Source: DATLGB01 sp963740765 (lineage in GTDB: Bacteria; Actinomycetota; Thermoleophilia; Solirubrobacterales; Solirubrobacteraceae). Taken from it: DNA of 64,000 bases. Shown here piece by piece: positions 1 through 7,754 of this stretch. Location: positions 248,001-312,000 of the forward strand of contig CAVUFN010000010.1 in NCBI GenBank assembly GCA_963740765.1, given 5' to 3'. The notes under the pieces were generated by a model, which worked only from the letters and a program-made list of their open reading frames with translations, searched no databases and had not been told where the DNA came from. The position numbers and the translations under genes were made by a program. The first letter of the stretch is position 1. Every line of letters begins with the position of its first letter.

Positions 1-1
1 C

Positions 2-829
2 AGCGCAGACGACGCAACGCTCCAGGCCTTCCTGGAGCGGATCGGGACGTACCGCCTGCTCCGGCCCCACGAGGAGCTGGAGCTGGCCCAGCGCATCGAG
101 CGCGGGGACCTCGCCGCGAAGGACCGGATGGTGTGCGCGAACCTGCGCCTCGTCGTCTCCGTGGCGCGGCAGTACTCGGGTCCCGGCCTGCCGTTCCTCG
201 AGCTCGTGCAGGAGGGCATGTTCGGCCTGATCCGCGCCGTCGAGAAGTTCGACTTCCGCAAAGGCTTCCGCTTCTCCACCTACGCCACTTGGTGGATCCG
301 CCAGTCCGTCGAGCGCGCCCGCGACGGCAAAGCGGACACGATCCGCCTGCCCGTCGGCGTCGTGCGCCGCCGGCGCCGGATGGCCCGCATCCGCGAGCGC
401 CTCGCCGCGGAGCTGGACCGCACCCCGACCGACGCCGAGGTCGCTGCCGCGGCGGAGCTGTCGCTGGACGATCTGCTGCGGCTCGAGGACATCGCCCACA
501 CCGTCGCCTCGCTGGACAAGCCGATCGGGCTCGACGGGGACGACGTCACCTTCGGCGAGCTGCTCGCCGACGACGGCCCGTCACCGTTCGACCTGGCCGA
601 CGAGACGGCTCGCGCGGCCGCGCTCCTCAGCGCGGTGGACGACCTGCCCCCGCGCGAGCGGCACGTGCTGTGGATGCGCTTCGGCCTGTCGGGCGGGGAA
701 CCCGAGCCGCTGCGCGTGGTCGGCAACCGCCTCGGCCTCACGCCGGAGCGCGTCCGCCAGATCGAGCGCGCGGCGCTGGCCCGCCTCGGGCAGCACGACG
801 CGATCGTCGCACTGCGCGACGCCGCCTGA
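2..829 (+). CDS. Sigma-70 family RNA polymerase sigma factor (5' end outside window)
   Basis: The reading frame is open from base 2, so the gene begins upstream of the window. The visible protein starts in region 1.2 (AFLERIGTYRLL...EELELAQRIERGD). Region 2 follows, with NLRLVVSVARQY and the FSTYATWWIRQ core of -10 recognition and melting. A region 3 stretch comes next, then region 4 ending in the helix-turn-helix VRQIERAALARL. It therefore resembles group 2/3 principal-like sigma factors rather than an ECF factor. It directs RNA polymerase to a subset of promoters. Given the many STAS and RsbW-like genes nearby it could be a partner-switch target, but that is inference. A separate promoter-like hexamer at 848-853 suggests the next operon is transcribed on its own. 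Confidence 0.9.
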   Translation, partial: SADDATLQAFLERIGTYRLLRPHEELELAQRIERGDLAAKDRMVCANLRLVVSVARQYSGPGLPFLELVQEGMFGLIRAVEKFDFRKGFRFSTYATWWIRQSVERARDGKADTIRLPVGVVRRRRRMARIRERLAAELDRTPTDAEVAAAAELSLDDLLRLEDIAHTVASLDKPIGLDGDDVTFGELLADDGPSPFDLADETARAAALLSAVDDLPPRERHVLWMRFGLSGGEPEPLRVVGNRLGLTPERVRQIERAALARLGQHDAIVALRDAA

Positions 830-847
830 GCGCGCTGACGCATCGAT

Positions 848-853
848 TACGCT
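848..853 (+). promoter_or_regulatory. Putative -10 hexamer of a leaderless promoter for the acyl-handling operon
   Basis: TACGCT (TANNNT type) lies seven bases before the GTG at 861. This spacing puts transcription start at or next to the start codon. No clear -35 was seen. Confidence 0.4.
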
Positions 854-860
854 GACGCCG

Positions 861-1454
861 GTGAGGGACGCGTTCAAACGACTTCAACGGACCACGATCG
901 GTCGGGTCCGCGGCCAGCCGAGCATCCACCGGCTGGTCGAGCAGGGGATGCGGCTCGGCGTCAAGCCGCACATCGCCAGCCCGGTCTACATCGACGGGCT
1001 CTACCCGTGGTTGATCACCATCGGCGACTACGTGACGCTCGGCCCGTACGCCTCCGTCATCACCCACGACTCGAGCCTCCACCACCACACGGGAACGACG
1101 CGGCTCGGGCGGGTGGACATCGGTGATCGCGTCTACGTCGGCGTGGGGGCGATCCTGCTGCCCGGGACCGTCATCGGGGAGGACTCGGTGGTCGGCGCGG
1201 GCGCGGTCGTGCACGGTGAGGTGCCCCCCGGCTCGCTGGTGAGCGGCAATCCCGGCCAGGTCTCGCCCATCAAGGCCGTGGCCGCCTGGTACCGCGCCAG
1301 CGCCGCGCGGTCGCCGAACTGGTCCGGTCGCGACGTGGCCCTCACCGAGGCGGAGAAGCACGAGCAGCGCGAGGCGCTGGCCGGCGGGGCGGCCGCGTAC
1401 GTCCCGGCTCAGATCACACCGGGGAGTCCCTTCGAGCAGCGGCAGCGCCGGTAG
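861..1454 (+). CDS. Hexapeptide-repeat (left-handed beta-helix) acyltransferase
   Basis: The 197-aa protein has the isoleucine/valine-rich hexapeptide turns of the maltose/galactoside O-acetyltransferase (LbH-MAT) family. These include VYIDGLYPWLITIGDYVTLG and IGDRVYVGVGAILLPGTVIG, then VVGAGAVVHGEVPPGSLVSGNP. THDSS near residue 73 includes the likely catalytic His. Such enzymes are cytoplasmic trimers that move an acetyl (or other acyl) group from CoA, or sometimes an acyl-ACP, to a sugar or amine hydroxyl. The next gene encodes a carrier protein, so an ACP-bound donor or acceptor is possible (inference). GTG start; it is first in a five-gene run with tiny gaps or overlaps. Confidence 0.85.
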   Translation: MRDAFKRLQRTTIGRVRGQPSIHRLVEQGMRLGVKPHIASPVYIDGLYPWLITIGDYVTLGPYASVITHDSSLHHHTGTTRLGRVDIGDRVYVGVGAILLPGTVIGEDSVVGAGAVVHGEVPPGSLVSGNPGQVSPIKAVAAWYRASAARSPNWSGRDVALTEAEKHEQREALAGGAAAYVPAQITPGSPFEQRQRR

Positions 1455-1457
1455 GGT
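1452..1457 (+). promoter_or_regulatory. Possible internal -10 hexamer overlapping a stop codon
   Basis: TAGGGT includes the TAG stop of the acyltransferase and lies seven bases before the ATG at 1465. It may give extra leaderless transcription of the carrier protein gene. Confidence 0.25.
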
Positions 1458-1464
1458 GCCCGAC

Positions 1465-1701
1465 ATGGCGCTCAGCGGCCTGTCCGAGGCCTTCACCGAG
1501 GCGCTCGACCTGCCGCCGGACACCGACGTCGAGGCGCTCGAGATCGGCAAGGACCCACGCTGGGACTCGCTCGGTCACATGGCCTTGGTCGCCGAGCTCG
1601 AGGACCGGTTCGGGATCGTGCTCGACACGGACGACGTCGTCGGCATGACGAGCTACGCGACCTCGCTCGAGATCCTGCGCCGGCACGGTGTCGGCGCCTG
1701 A
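1465..1701 (+). CDS. Acyl carrier protein
   Basis: Small acidic protein of 78 aa with the phosphopantetheine attachment motif DSLGHM (Ser35 from ATG 1465). A GTG at 1456 in frame would add three residues. I chose the ATG because a TANNNT hexamer sits seven bases before it. The overall four-helix ACP pattern, with FGIVLDTDDVVGMTSY after the Ser helix, is clear. It is a dedicated, pathway-specific carrier rather than the fatty acid synthase ACP, judging by its place between an acyltransferase and an AMP-forming ligase. The acyl group it carries cannot be told from sequence. Confidence 0.85.
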   Translation: MALSGLSEAFTEALDLPPDTDVEALEIGKDPRWDSLGHMALVAELEDRFGIVLDTDDVVGMTSYATSLEILRRHGVGA

Positions 1702-1707
1702 GCCGCG

Positions 1708-3096
1708 ATGACCTCGACGTTCGCGTTCCTGGACCGTCCTGACGACTCGCCGGTCCTGGTCGACGCGGGCGCCGAGCGCGTGTGGACCCGGGCCGAGCTG
1801 GCGGCGGTCGTCGAGACGACGGCCGCGCGCCTGGCGACCGGGCGGCGAGAGCTGGTCTTCAACCTCTGCAGCGGCGTCGACATGCCGTCGATCGTGGGCT
1901 ACCTGAGCGCGGTCAGGGCCGGGCATGCCGTGGCCCAGCTCGATGGCCGCGTGCCCGCCGCGCTGACCGATGCGCTCATCGAGCGCTACCGCCCGGCCTA
2001 CGTGCTGCGCACCAGCGACGAGACCGTGCCGACCATCGAGCCCGGCACGGCCGGCGAGGAGCCGGTGTCCGACGAGCTGCTGGTGCTGCTGTCGACCTCG
2101 GGGACCACCGGCAGCCCGAAGCTCGCGCGCCTCTCCGTCGGCAACATCGAGGCCCACTCCTGGCAGATCGCCGAGTACCTCGGGCTCGACGCGGGTGAGC
2201 GGGCGATCGTGAGCCTCCCGATCCACTTCTCCTACGGCCTGTCCGTGCTCAACACCCACCTGTACGCCGGCGGCAGCCTGATCCTCAGCCCGTACTCGAT
2301 CATGCGCCCCGAGTACTGGGAGGACGCCACGCGCTGGGGGGCGACCTCGTTCGCCGGCGTGCCGTACTCCTACGCGATCCTCGAGCGCGCCGGGCTGCTG
2401 CGCAAGATGATCCCGGACACCATGCACACGCTCACGCAGTCCGGCGGCCGGCTCGCGCCCGCGGCCATCATCAAGCTGCACGAGCTGATGAGCGCCCGGG
2501 GCGGTCGCCTGTTCGTGATGTACGGCCAGACGGAGTCGACGGCCCGCATGTCCTACGTGCCCCCGGACCGGCTGCCCGAGAAGGCCGGCACCGTCGGCGT
2601 CCCGATCCCGGACTCCAGCTTCCGCATCCGCGCGCCCGACGGGGAGACCAGCGAGCCGGGGGTCGAGGGCGAGGTCATCTTCACCGGCCCGAGCGCGATG
2701 ATGGGGTACGCGAACCACCGCGAGGACCTCGAGCGCGGCGACGAGCTGTGCGGCGTGCTGGAGACCGGGGACGTCGGCGTCCTCGACGAGGAGGGGTTCC
2801 TGCGGCTCACGGGCCGCACGAAGCGGATCGCGAAGATCTACGGGTTGCGCGTCAGCCTGGACGAGGTCGAGGCCGCGGCCGGCGCCCATGGGCTCGTGGC
2901 GGCGCTGGACGGCGGCGACCAGATCGTCCTCTGGCGGCTGTCGGGCGCCGACAACTCCGCCGACGACCTGCGGCGCGAGCTCGCCCGGCGCTTCAACCTG
3001 AAGGCGCGCGCGTTCTCGGTGCACGATCTGGAGGAGTTCCCGCTGACGGGGCGGGGCAAGGTCGACTACGAGGCTCTGAAGCGCCTTGGGCATTGA
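1708..3096 (+). CDS. AMP-dependent acyl/aminoacyl synthetase (ANL superfamily)
   Basis: The 462-aa protein carries the ANL P-loop-like motif STSGTTGSPKLARLS near residue 131, then YGQTEST (A5), the LETGDVG (A7) and LTGRTKRIAKIYG (A8) regions, and the C-terminal catalytic Lys in GRGKVDYEAL. It adenylates a carboxylic acid and transfers it to a thiol. The adjacent carrier protein (six bases upstream) is the likely acceptor, though CoA is also possible. It is shorter than typical 500-550-aa acyl-CoA ligases, as is common for stand-alone carrier-loading enzymes. The 3' end overlaps the LuxE-like gene by 11 bases, which argues for coupled translation. The substrate is unknown. Confidence 0.85.
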   Translation: MTSTFAFLDRPDDSPVLVDAGAERVWTRAELAAVVETTAARLATGRRELVFNLCSGVDMPSIVGYLSAVRAGHAVAQLDGRVPAALTDALIERYRPAYVLRTSDETVPTIEPGTAGEEPVSDELLVLLSTSGTTGSPKLARLSVGNIEAHSWQIAEYLGLDAGERAIVSLPIHFSYGLSVLNTHLYAGGSLILSPYSIMRPEYWEDATRWGATSFAGVPYSYAILERAGLLRKMIPDTMHTLTQSGGRLAPAAIIKLHELMSARGGRLFVMYGQTESTARMSYVPPDRLPEKAGTVGVPIPDSSFRIRAPDGETSEPGVEGEVIFTGPSAMMGYANHREDLERGDELCGVLETGDVGVLDEEGFLRLTGRTKRIAKIYGLRVSLDEVEAAAGAHGLVAALDGGDQIVLWRLSGADNSADDLRRELARRFNLKARAFSVHDLEEFPLTGRGKVDYEALKRLGH

Positions 3097-4171
3097 CGCC
3101 CTCCTCGAGCACGCCCAGTACGCGCTTCCGCAGGCCGAGAAGGAGGAGCTGCTCACCGCGCGCCTGCGCGACCTGACCGCCGCGCACCGCGAGCGGTCGC
3201 CGGCCTACCGGCGGATCCTCGACCGGCTCGGCCCGGACCCCGCGGCGATCGCCACGCTGCACGACGTGCCGATGCTCCCGATCGGCCTGTTCAAGAGCCA
3301 CGAGCTGCGCAGCATCCCGGAGCCGGACGTGTTCAAGGTGGTCACCTCCTCGGGAACGACCGGCGCCGCGGTCAGCCGCGTCTTCCTCGACGCGCCGGCC
3401 GCCCAGATGCAGACGCGCGTCCTCGCCGGGATCATGAGCGATTGGCTCGGGCCGGCCCGCCTGCCGATGATCGTCGTCGACGCGCGATCGACGCTGCGCG
3501 ACCGGCACACCTTCAGCGCCCGCGCGGCGGGGATCATCGGCATGGTCACCTTCGGCCGCGACCACTTCTTCGCGCTGGACGCGGACATGCGCCTCGACCG
3601 CGAGGGCCTGCAGGCATGGCTGGGGCGGCACGCCGGCACCCCGGTCCTGGTCTTCGGCTTCACGTTCATGGTCTGGCAGCACCTGCTCGGAGCGCTCGCG
3701 CCGGGCGAGCTCGACCTCGGTGAGGCGATCCTGGTGCACTCGGGGGGCTGGAAGAAGCTCGCCGACCAGGCGGTCGACAACGCCACGTTCCGGGCCGAGT
3801 TGGAGCGCGTGACGGGGCTGCGCCGGGTCCACAACTTCTATGGCATGGCCGAACAGATCGGCACGGCCTTCGTGGAGTGCGCGCACGGCGTCCTGCACGC
3901 CCCCAACCTGGCCGACGTGGTGATCCGCGAGCCGGGCACCTGGCGGGCGCTCGGTCCCGGGGAGACGGGCATGATCCAGCTGCTCAGCGCGCTGCCCGAG
4001 AGCTATCCCGGTCACTCGATCCTCACCGAGGACCTCGGTCGCATCGAGGTCGTCGACGACTGCCCCTGTGGCCGGCGAGGGAAGGGGATCACGGTGCTCG
4101 GTCGTGTCCCCGGCGTCGAGCTGCGGGGCTGCAGCGACACGCACGCGCACGACGTGCTGGCCGCAGCGTGA
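3086..4171 (+). CDS. LuxE-family acyl-protein synthetase
   Basis: The 361-aa protein resembles LuxE, the acyl-protein synthetase of the bioluminescence fatty acid reductase complex. It has the adenylate-forming motif VTSSGTTGAAVSRVF, the HSGGWKK segment (Ser219) and FYGMAEQIGTAF. The C-terminal region has CPCGRRGKGI and RGCSD; the last Cys is a candidate acyl acceptor, as LuxE carries its acyl group on a C-terminal Cys. It would activate an acyl group and hand it to LuxC. TTG start inside the end of the ligase gene; the stop overlaps the next start as GTGA. No luxA or luxB lies nearby, so light production is not indicated. Confidence 0.85.
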   Translation: MGIDALLEHAQYALPQAEKEELLTARLRDLTAAHRERSPAYRRILDRLGPDPAAIATLHDVPMLPIGLFKSHELRSIPEPDVFKVVTSSGTTGAAVSRVFLDAPAAQMQTRVLAGIMSDWLGPARLPMIVVDARSTLRDRHTFSARAAGIIGMVTFGRDHFFALDADMRLDREGLQAWLGRHAGTPVLVFGFTFMVWQHLLGALAPGELDLGEAILVHSGGWKKLADQAVDNATFRAELERVTGLRRVHNFYGMAEQIGTAFVECAHGVLHAPNLADVVIREPGTWRALGPGETGMIQLLSALPESYPGHSILTEDLGRIEVVDDCPCGRRGKGITVLGRVPGVELRGCSDTHAHDVLAAA

Positions 4172-5409
4172 TCGTCGAGCAGGTCGTTCCCCGCCAGGGG
4201 CCGGTCGACGTCGCCGAGCTGGTGGAGGGCCTCCGCGGCGCGCCGCGGCGGCGAGCCGCCCCCTTCGACCCGATCCGGATCGACTTCGGCGACGCCGTCG
4301 CACGCGCGATCTTCAAGCACCCGCGGGCCCGGGCGCATCCGGCCCTGATGGCCGTGGCGTTCTGGCTGCGGCGCGAGCCGGTGGGTCGCCTGGCGGAGCG
4401 GTTCGCCGCCATGGAGGCGGCGGGCGCCCCGCGCGTCCCGCGCGGCATCGCGTTCCACATCCCACCGGCCAACGTCGACACGCTGTTCCTCTACTCGTTG
4501 ATGACGTCGCTGCTGGTCGGCAACGTCAATGTGGTGCGGGTGTCGGCGAGCCGCCGGACCGAGCAGGTCGCGCTGCTGTGCGAGGTGCTGCGAGCGGTGC
4601 TGGCCGAGGACCGGTTCGCGGACCTCTCCGGCGAGCTCGCCATCGTCGCCTACGGCCACGAGCCGGAGCCGAGCGCGCTGCTCTCGGGCGCCGCGGACGT
4701 CCGCCTCGTCTGGGGCGGTGACGAGACCGTCAACCGCCTTCGAGCGGTCCCGCTCGGTCCCGCGGGCCACGACCTGGCGTTCGGGGATCGCTTCTCCTTC
4801 GCCGTGCTGCGCCCCGCGGCGCTGCTGGAGGCCGACGAGGCGGCGCGCCGTGACCTGGCGACGCGGTTCTTCAACGACGCCTACTGGTTCGACCAGATGG
4901 GCTGCGCGTCACCGCGCCTGCTCGTCTGGGTCGGCGGGAGCGAGGACGAGATCGCCGCGGCCCGCCAGGTCCTCTTCGACGACCTGGCCCGGACGATCGC
5001 GGCCAAGGGCTACCACCTGCCCGCGGGCGCGGCGATCGCGAAGCTGACCTACATGTACGGCGCGCTGATCGACCGCGCGGTCACCGACGTGCGTCAGACC
5101 GGCAGCGAGCTGATGGTGCTCTCGCTCGACAGCCTGCGGGACTTCGACCGCTCCCATCCCGGTGCCGGCCTGTTCTTCGAGGCGCACGTCGACGCACTCG
5201 CCGACCTCGTGGGCTTCGTCGCCCGCAAGGATCAGACCCTCACCGCGCACGGCTTCTCTCAGGCGGAGCTGACGACGTTCGCGCGGCTGCTGCACGGCCG
5301 TGGGATCGATCGGATCGTGCCGTTCGGCGAGGCGCTGAGCTTCGGCACGATCTGGGACGGCTACGACCTGCTCGCGGAGCTGACGCGGACGGTCGCCGTC
5401 GCCGCGTGA
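4168..5409 (+). CDS. LuxC-family acyl-CoA/acyl-protein reductase
   Basis: The 413-aa protein starts at a GTG that overlaps the preceding stop (GTGA). It matches LuxC, the NADPH-dependent acyl reductase of the fatty acid reductase complex and a relative of aldehyde dehydrogenases. IPPANVDTLFLYSLMTSLL marks the nucleotide-binding half, and Cys246 in DQMGCASPR is the expected catalytic thiol. The predicted product is an aldehyde made from the acyl group delivered by the LuxE-like partner. It is the last gene of the run, and the next genes lie on the other strand. Whether the aldehyde is an intermediate for amination, sugar modification or lipid synthesis cannot be seen. Confidence 0.87.
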   Translation: MIVEQVVPRQGPVDVAELVEGLRGAPRRRAAPFDPIRIDFGDAVARAIFKHPRARAHPALMAVAFWLRREPVGRLAERFAAMEAAGAPRVPRGIAFHIPPANVDTLFLYSLMTSLLVGNVNVVRVSASRRTEQVALLCEVLRAVLAEDRFADLSGELAIVAYGHEPEPSALLSGAADVRLVWGGDETVNRLRAVPLGPAGHDLAFGDRFSFAVLRPAALLEADEAARRDLATRFFNDAYWFDQMGCASPRLLVWVGGSEDEIAAARQVLFDDLARTIAAKGYHLPAGAAIAKLTYMYGALIDRAVTDVRQTGSELMVLSLDSLRDFDRSHPGAGLFFEAHVDALADLVGFVARKDQTLTAHGFSQAELTTFARLLHGRGIDRIVPFGEALSFGTIWDGYDLLAELTRTVAVAA

Positions 5410-5416
5410 CGGCTAG

Positions 5417-5890
5417 CTAGGACTCCCAGCGGCCGCCGGCGCCGAGGCCGCCCGTGATGGGGTTCTCGTCGGCCGGGTCGGCCTCGCGCTCGTAGAGGAA
5501 GCCCATCCGGACCTCGGTGCCGCCGGGATCTGAGTGCATGTCGAAGGTGTCCGTGAGCGCCTGGATGAGCGGCAGCCCGAGGCCGAGCGCGCCCTCGCCG
5601 GACGGCTCGCCGTCCTCCGGGATGCCGGCCCCGGCGTCACGCACGACGACGGTCAGCTGGACCTCGTCCGCGAAGAGCTCGATCTCCAGCCGGCCGGCCT
5701 CGGCCTGATCGACATAGGCGTGGACGACGGAGTTGGTGCACGCCTCCGTGACCGCCATCTTGGCGTCGCTGAGCACGGTGCCGTCGAGGGCGAGGCTGTC
5801 CGCCACGCCGACGAGGGCCTGGCGCACGACGCCGACGCCCTCGGCGCGGGCAGGCATGTCGAGCCGGACGACCGGTGCGGAGGTCATCAC
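5417..5890 (-). CDS. RsbW-like anti-sigma factor / serine kinase (HATPase)
   Basis: 157 aa with a GHKL ATPase fold. The N-box reads TEACTNSVVHAY, the G1-type box DAGAGIP, and a glycine-rich lid LGLGLPLIQALTD follows. Proteins of this type bind a sigma factor and phosphorylate a STAS antagonist. Its start overlaps the stop of the upstream STAS gene by four bases (ATGA), so the two form an operon and probably a cognate pair. The extra 30-residue C-terminal tail rich in Gly, Glu and Asp is unusual. Its target sigma factor is not identified; the one at 2-829 is the only candidate in the window. Confidence 0.85.
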   Translation of the reverse strand: MMTSAPVVRLDMPARAEGVGVVRQALVGVADSLALDGTVLSDAKMAVTEACTNSVVHAYVDQAEAGRLEIELFADEVQLTVVVRDAGAGIPEDGEPSGEGALGLGLPLIQALTDTFDMHSDPGGTEVRMGFLYEREADPADENPITGGLGAGGRWES

Positions 5891-6267
5891 GCGTCCGCGC
5901 CCGGGTCGGCGCGTGCCGCGAGAAGCGCTTCGTCGCGCGAGCGCACGACCGGGAACACCGGGACCAGGCCGGTGATCTCGAGGATGCGGGCGACGCCGGG
6001 CTCGGGGTCCTCGCCGAGGGACACCACGTAGTTGTGGCCGCCCTCGAGGGCCTGGCGGCGCGCCTCCAGCAGCGCGCCGAGGATCGAGGAGTCCAGGAAG
6101 GTGGCGCTGCTGAGGTCGACGATGACGCCCGCGGGACCGGTGGCGAGGGCTTCCTCGAGGCGGTCGCGCAGTGCCGGCGCGGTGTAGATGTCGTGCTCGC
6201 CACGGACGATGACGGTGATGACGTCGCCGTCTGAGTCGTCCAGGACGATGGTGCGGGCCGCATCCAT
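5887..6267 (-). CDS. STAS-domain anti-sigma factor antagonist
   Basis: 126-aa STAS protein. It has the beta-strand VITVIVRGEHDIYTAPALRD, then VIVDLSSATFLDSSILGAL, where the DSS serine is the expected phosphorylation site. It releases a sigma factor by binding the RsbW-like kinase encoded just downstream. The divergent ligD gene begins 50 bases away. The C-terminal tail after the STAS fold (SRDEALLAARADPGADA) is short and probably flexible. Confidence 0.88.
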   Translation of the reverse strand: MDAARTIVLDDSDGDVITVIVRGEHDIYTAPALRDRLEEALATGPAGVIVDLSSATFLDSSILGALLEARRQALEGGHNYVVSLGEDPEPGVARILEITGLVPVFPVVRSRDEALLAARADPGADA

Positions 6268-6317
6268 GGGGCGGGCGGGACCTTACCCCGTCGAGCCGAC
6301 TCGTAACGTTGGCGGGA

Positions 6318-7754
6318 ATGGCTGCGAACGATCCGCTGCGCGACTACCGCGACAAGCGGGACTTCGGGGACACACCGGAACCGGGGGCGACCGGCTCCGC
6401 CGACGGCGCCGGGGCGGCGCTGCGCTTCGTCGTCCAGGAGCACCACGCGACCTCGCTGCACTGGGACCTGCGGCTCGAGCACGACGGCACGCTGGCGTCG
6501 TGGGCCGTCCCGCGCGGGATCCCGGCCGACCCCAAGCGCAACCACCTCGCGGTCCGCACCGAGGACCACCCGCTCGAGTACCTCGACTTCCACGGGACGA
6601 TCCCGAGGGGCAACTACGGCGCGGGGGAGATGCTGATCTGGGACCGCGGGACCTTCGAGCTCGAGAAGTGGCGCAAGGACGAGGTGATGATCGTCCTGCA
6701 CGGCGAGCGGGTCACCGGTCGCTACGTCCTGTTCCGCACGGACGGCAAGAACTGGATGATCCACCGGATGGACCCGCCTCAGGACCCGGGGCGGGCGCCG
6801 ATGCCGGAGTCGCTGGTCCCGATGCTGGCCAAGGCCGGCAAGCTGCCGCCGCGCCAGGCGGAGTGGGCCTTCGAGGTCAAGTGGGACGGGGTGCGGGCGG
6901 TCGGCTTCGTGCAGGGCGGGCGGCTCAAGCTCGTCTCGCGCTCGGGCCGGGACATCACGGCGCAGTACCCGGAGGTCCGCGCGGCCGCGGAGGCGCTCGG
7001 GTCGCGCGAGGCGATCTTCGACGGCGAGATCGTCGCGTTCGGCGACGACGGGCTCCCGTCGTTCGGGCGGCTGCAGCGGCGCATGCACGTCGCGTCGTCG
7101 AGCGCGGTGCAGCGGCTGACCCGCTCGACCCCGGTCGCCTACGTGCTCTTCGACCTGCTGTGGCTCGACGGCCACTCCCTGATGGGCAGGCCGTACACCG
7201 AGCGGCGCGCCGCGCTGACCGAGCTGGGACTGCACGGGAAGACGTGGCAGGTCCCGGGGCACCACGTCGGGGACGGCGACGCGCTGCTGGAGCTCACGCG
7301 CCGCCAGGGGCTGGAGGGCGTGATGGCCAAGCGGCTCGACGGCCAGTACACGCCCGGCAAGCGCGGTGGCGGGTGGATCAAGGTCAAGAACGTCCACCGC
7401 ACCTCGCTGGTGATCGGCGGGTGGCTGGCGGGGGAGGGTGGCCGGACGGGCTCGCTGGGCGCGCTGTGCGTCGGCTTCTACGAGGACGGCGAGCTGCGCT
7501 ACTGCGGGCGGGTCGGGACGGGCTTCGGGGACGCGGAGCGCGCGCGCCTGCTGGCGCTGCTCAAGCCGCGGGCCGCGGCGCAGTCGTCGTTCGCCGGCCG
7601 CCAGCCGCCCAGGGAGACGAACTGGGTCGAGCCGTCGCTGGTCTGCGACGTCGAGTTCCGCGAGTGGACCCAGACGCGCACGCTGCGCGCGCCGTCCTAC
7701 AAGGGCTTGCGCGACGACGTCACGCCCGAGCAGGCCGGCTTCGAGCCCCAGTGA
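6318..7754 (+). CDS. ligD: LigD-type 3'-phosphoesterase and ATP-dependent DNA ligase
   Basis: The 478-aa protein has two LigD modules. Residues about 30-150 are the phosphoesterase, with HHATSLHWDLRLEHDG and EDHPLEYLDFHGTIP holding the conserved His/Asp metal ligands. Residues about 165-470 are the nucleotidyltransferase ligase, with motif I KWDG (Lys188 as AMP acceptor) and an OB domain ending in WTQTRTLRAPSYKGLRDD. It seals double-strand breaks with Ku in non-homologous end joining. The polymerase module normally fused to it is absent and occurs as a separate gene at 16614. A TTG at 6309 could add three residues. The 3' end overlaps the convergent TetR gene by 35 bases. Confidence 0.9.
   Translation: MAANDPLRDYRDKRDFGDTPEPGATGSADGAGAALRFVVQEHHATSLHWDLRLEHDGTLASWAVPRGIPADPKRNHLAVRTEDHPLEYLDFHGTIPRGNYGAGEMLIWDRGTFELEKWRKDEVMIVLHGERVTGRYVLFRTDGKNWMIHRMDPPQDPGRAPMPESLVPMLAKAGKLPPRQAEWAFEVKWDGVRAVGFVQGGRLKLVSRSGRDITAQYPEVRAAAEALGSREAIFDGEIVAFGDDGLPSFGRLQRRMHVASSSAVQRLTRSTPVAYVLFDLLWLDGHSLMGRPYTERRAALTELGLHGKTWQVPGHHVGDGDALLELTRRQGLEGVMAKRLDGQYTPGKRGGGWIKVKNVHRTSLVIGGWLAGEGGRTGSLGALCVGFYEDGELRYCGRVGTGFGDAERARLLALLKPRAAAQSSFAGRQPPRETNWVEPSLVCDVEFREWTQTRTLRAPSYKGLRDDVTPEQAGFEPQ

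Noticed and set aside
861..5409. Bioluminescence operon
   Set aside because: LuxC- and LuxE-like genes are present but luxA, luxB and luxD are not, and ACP and ligase genes take their place.
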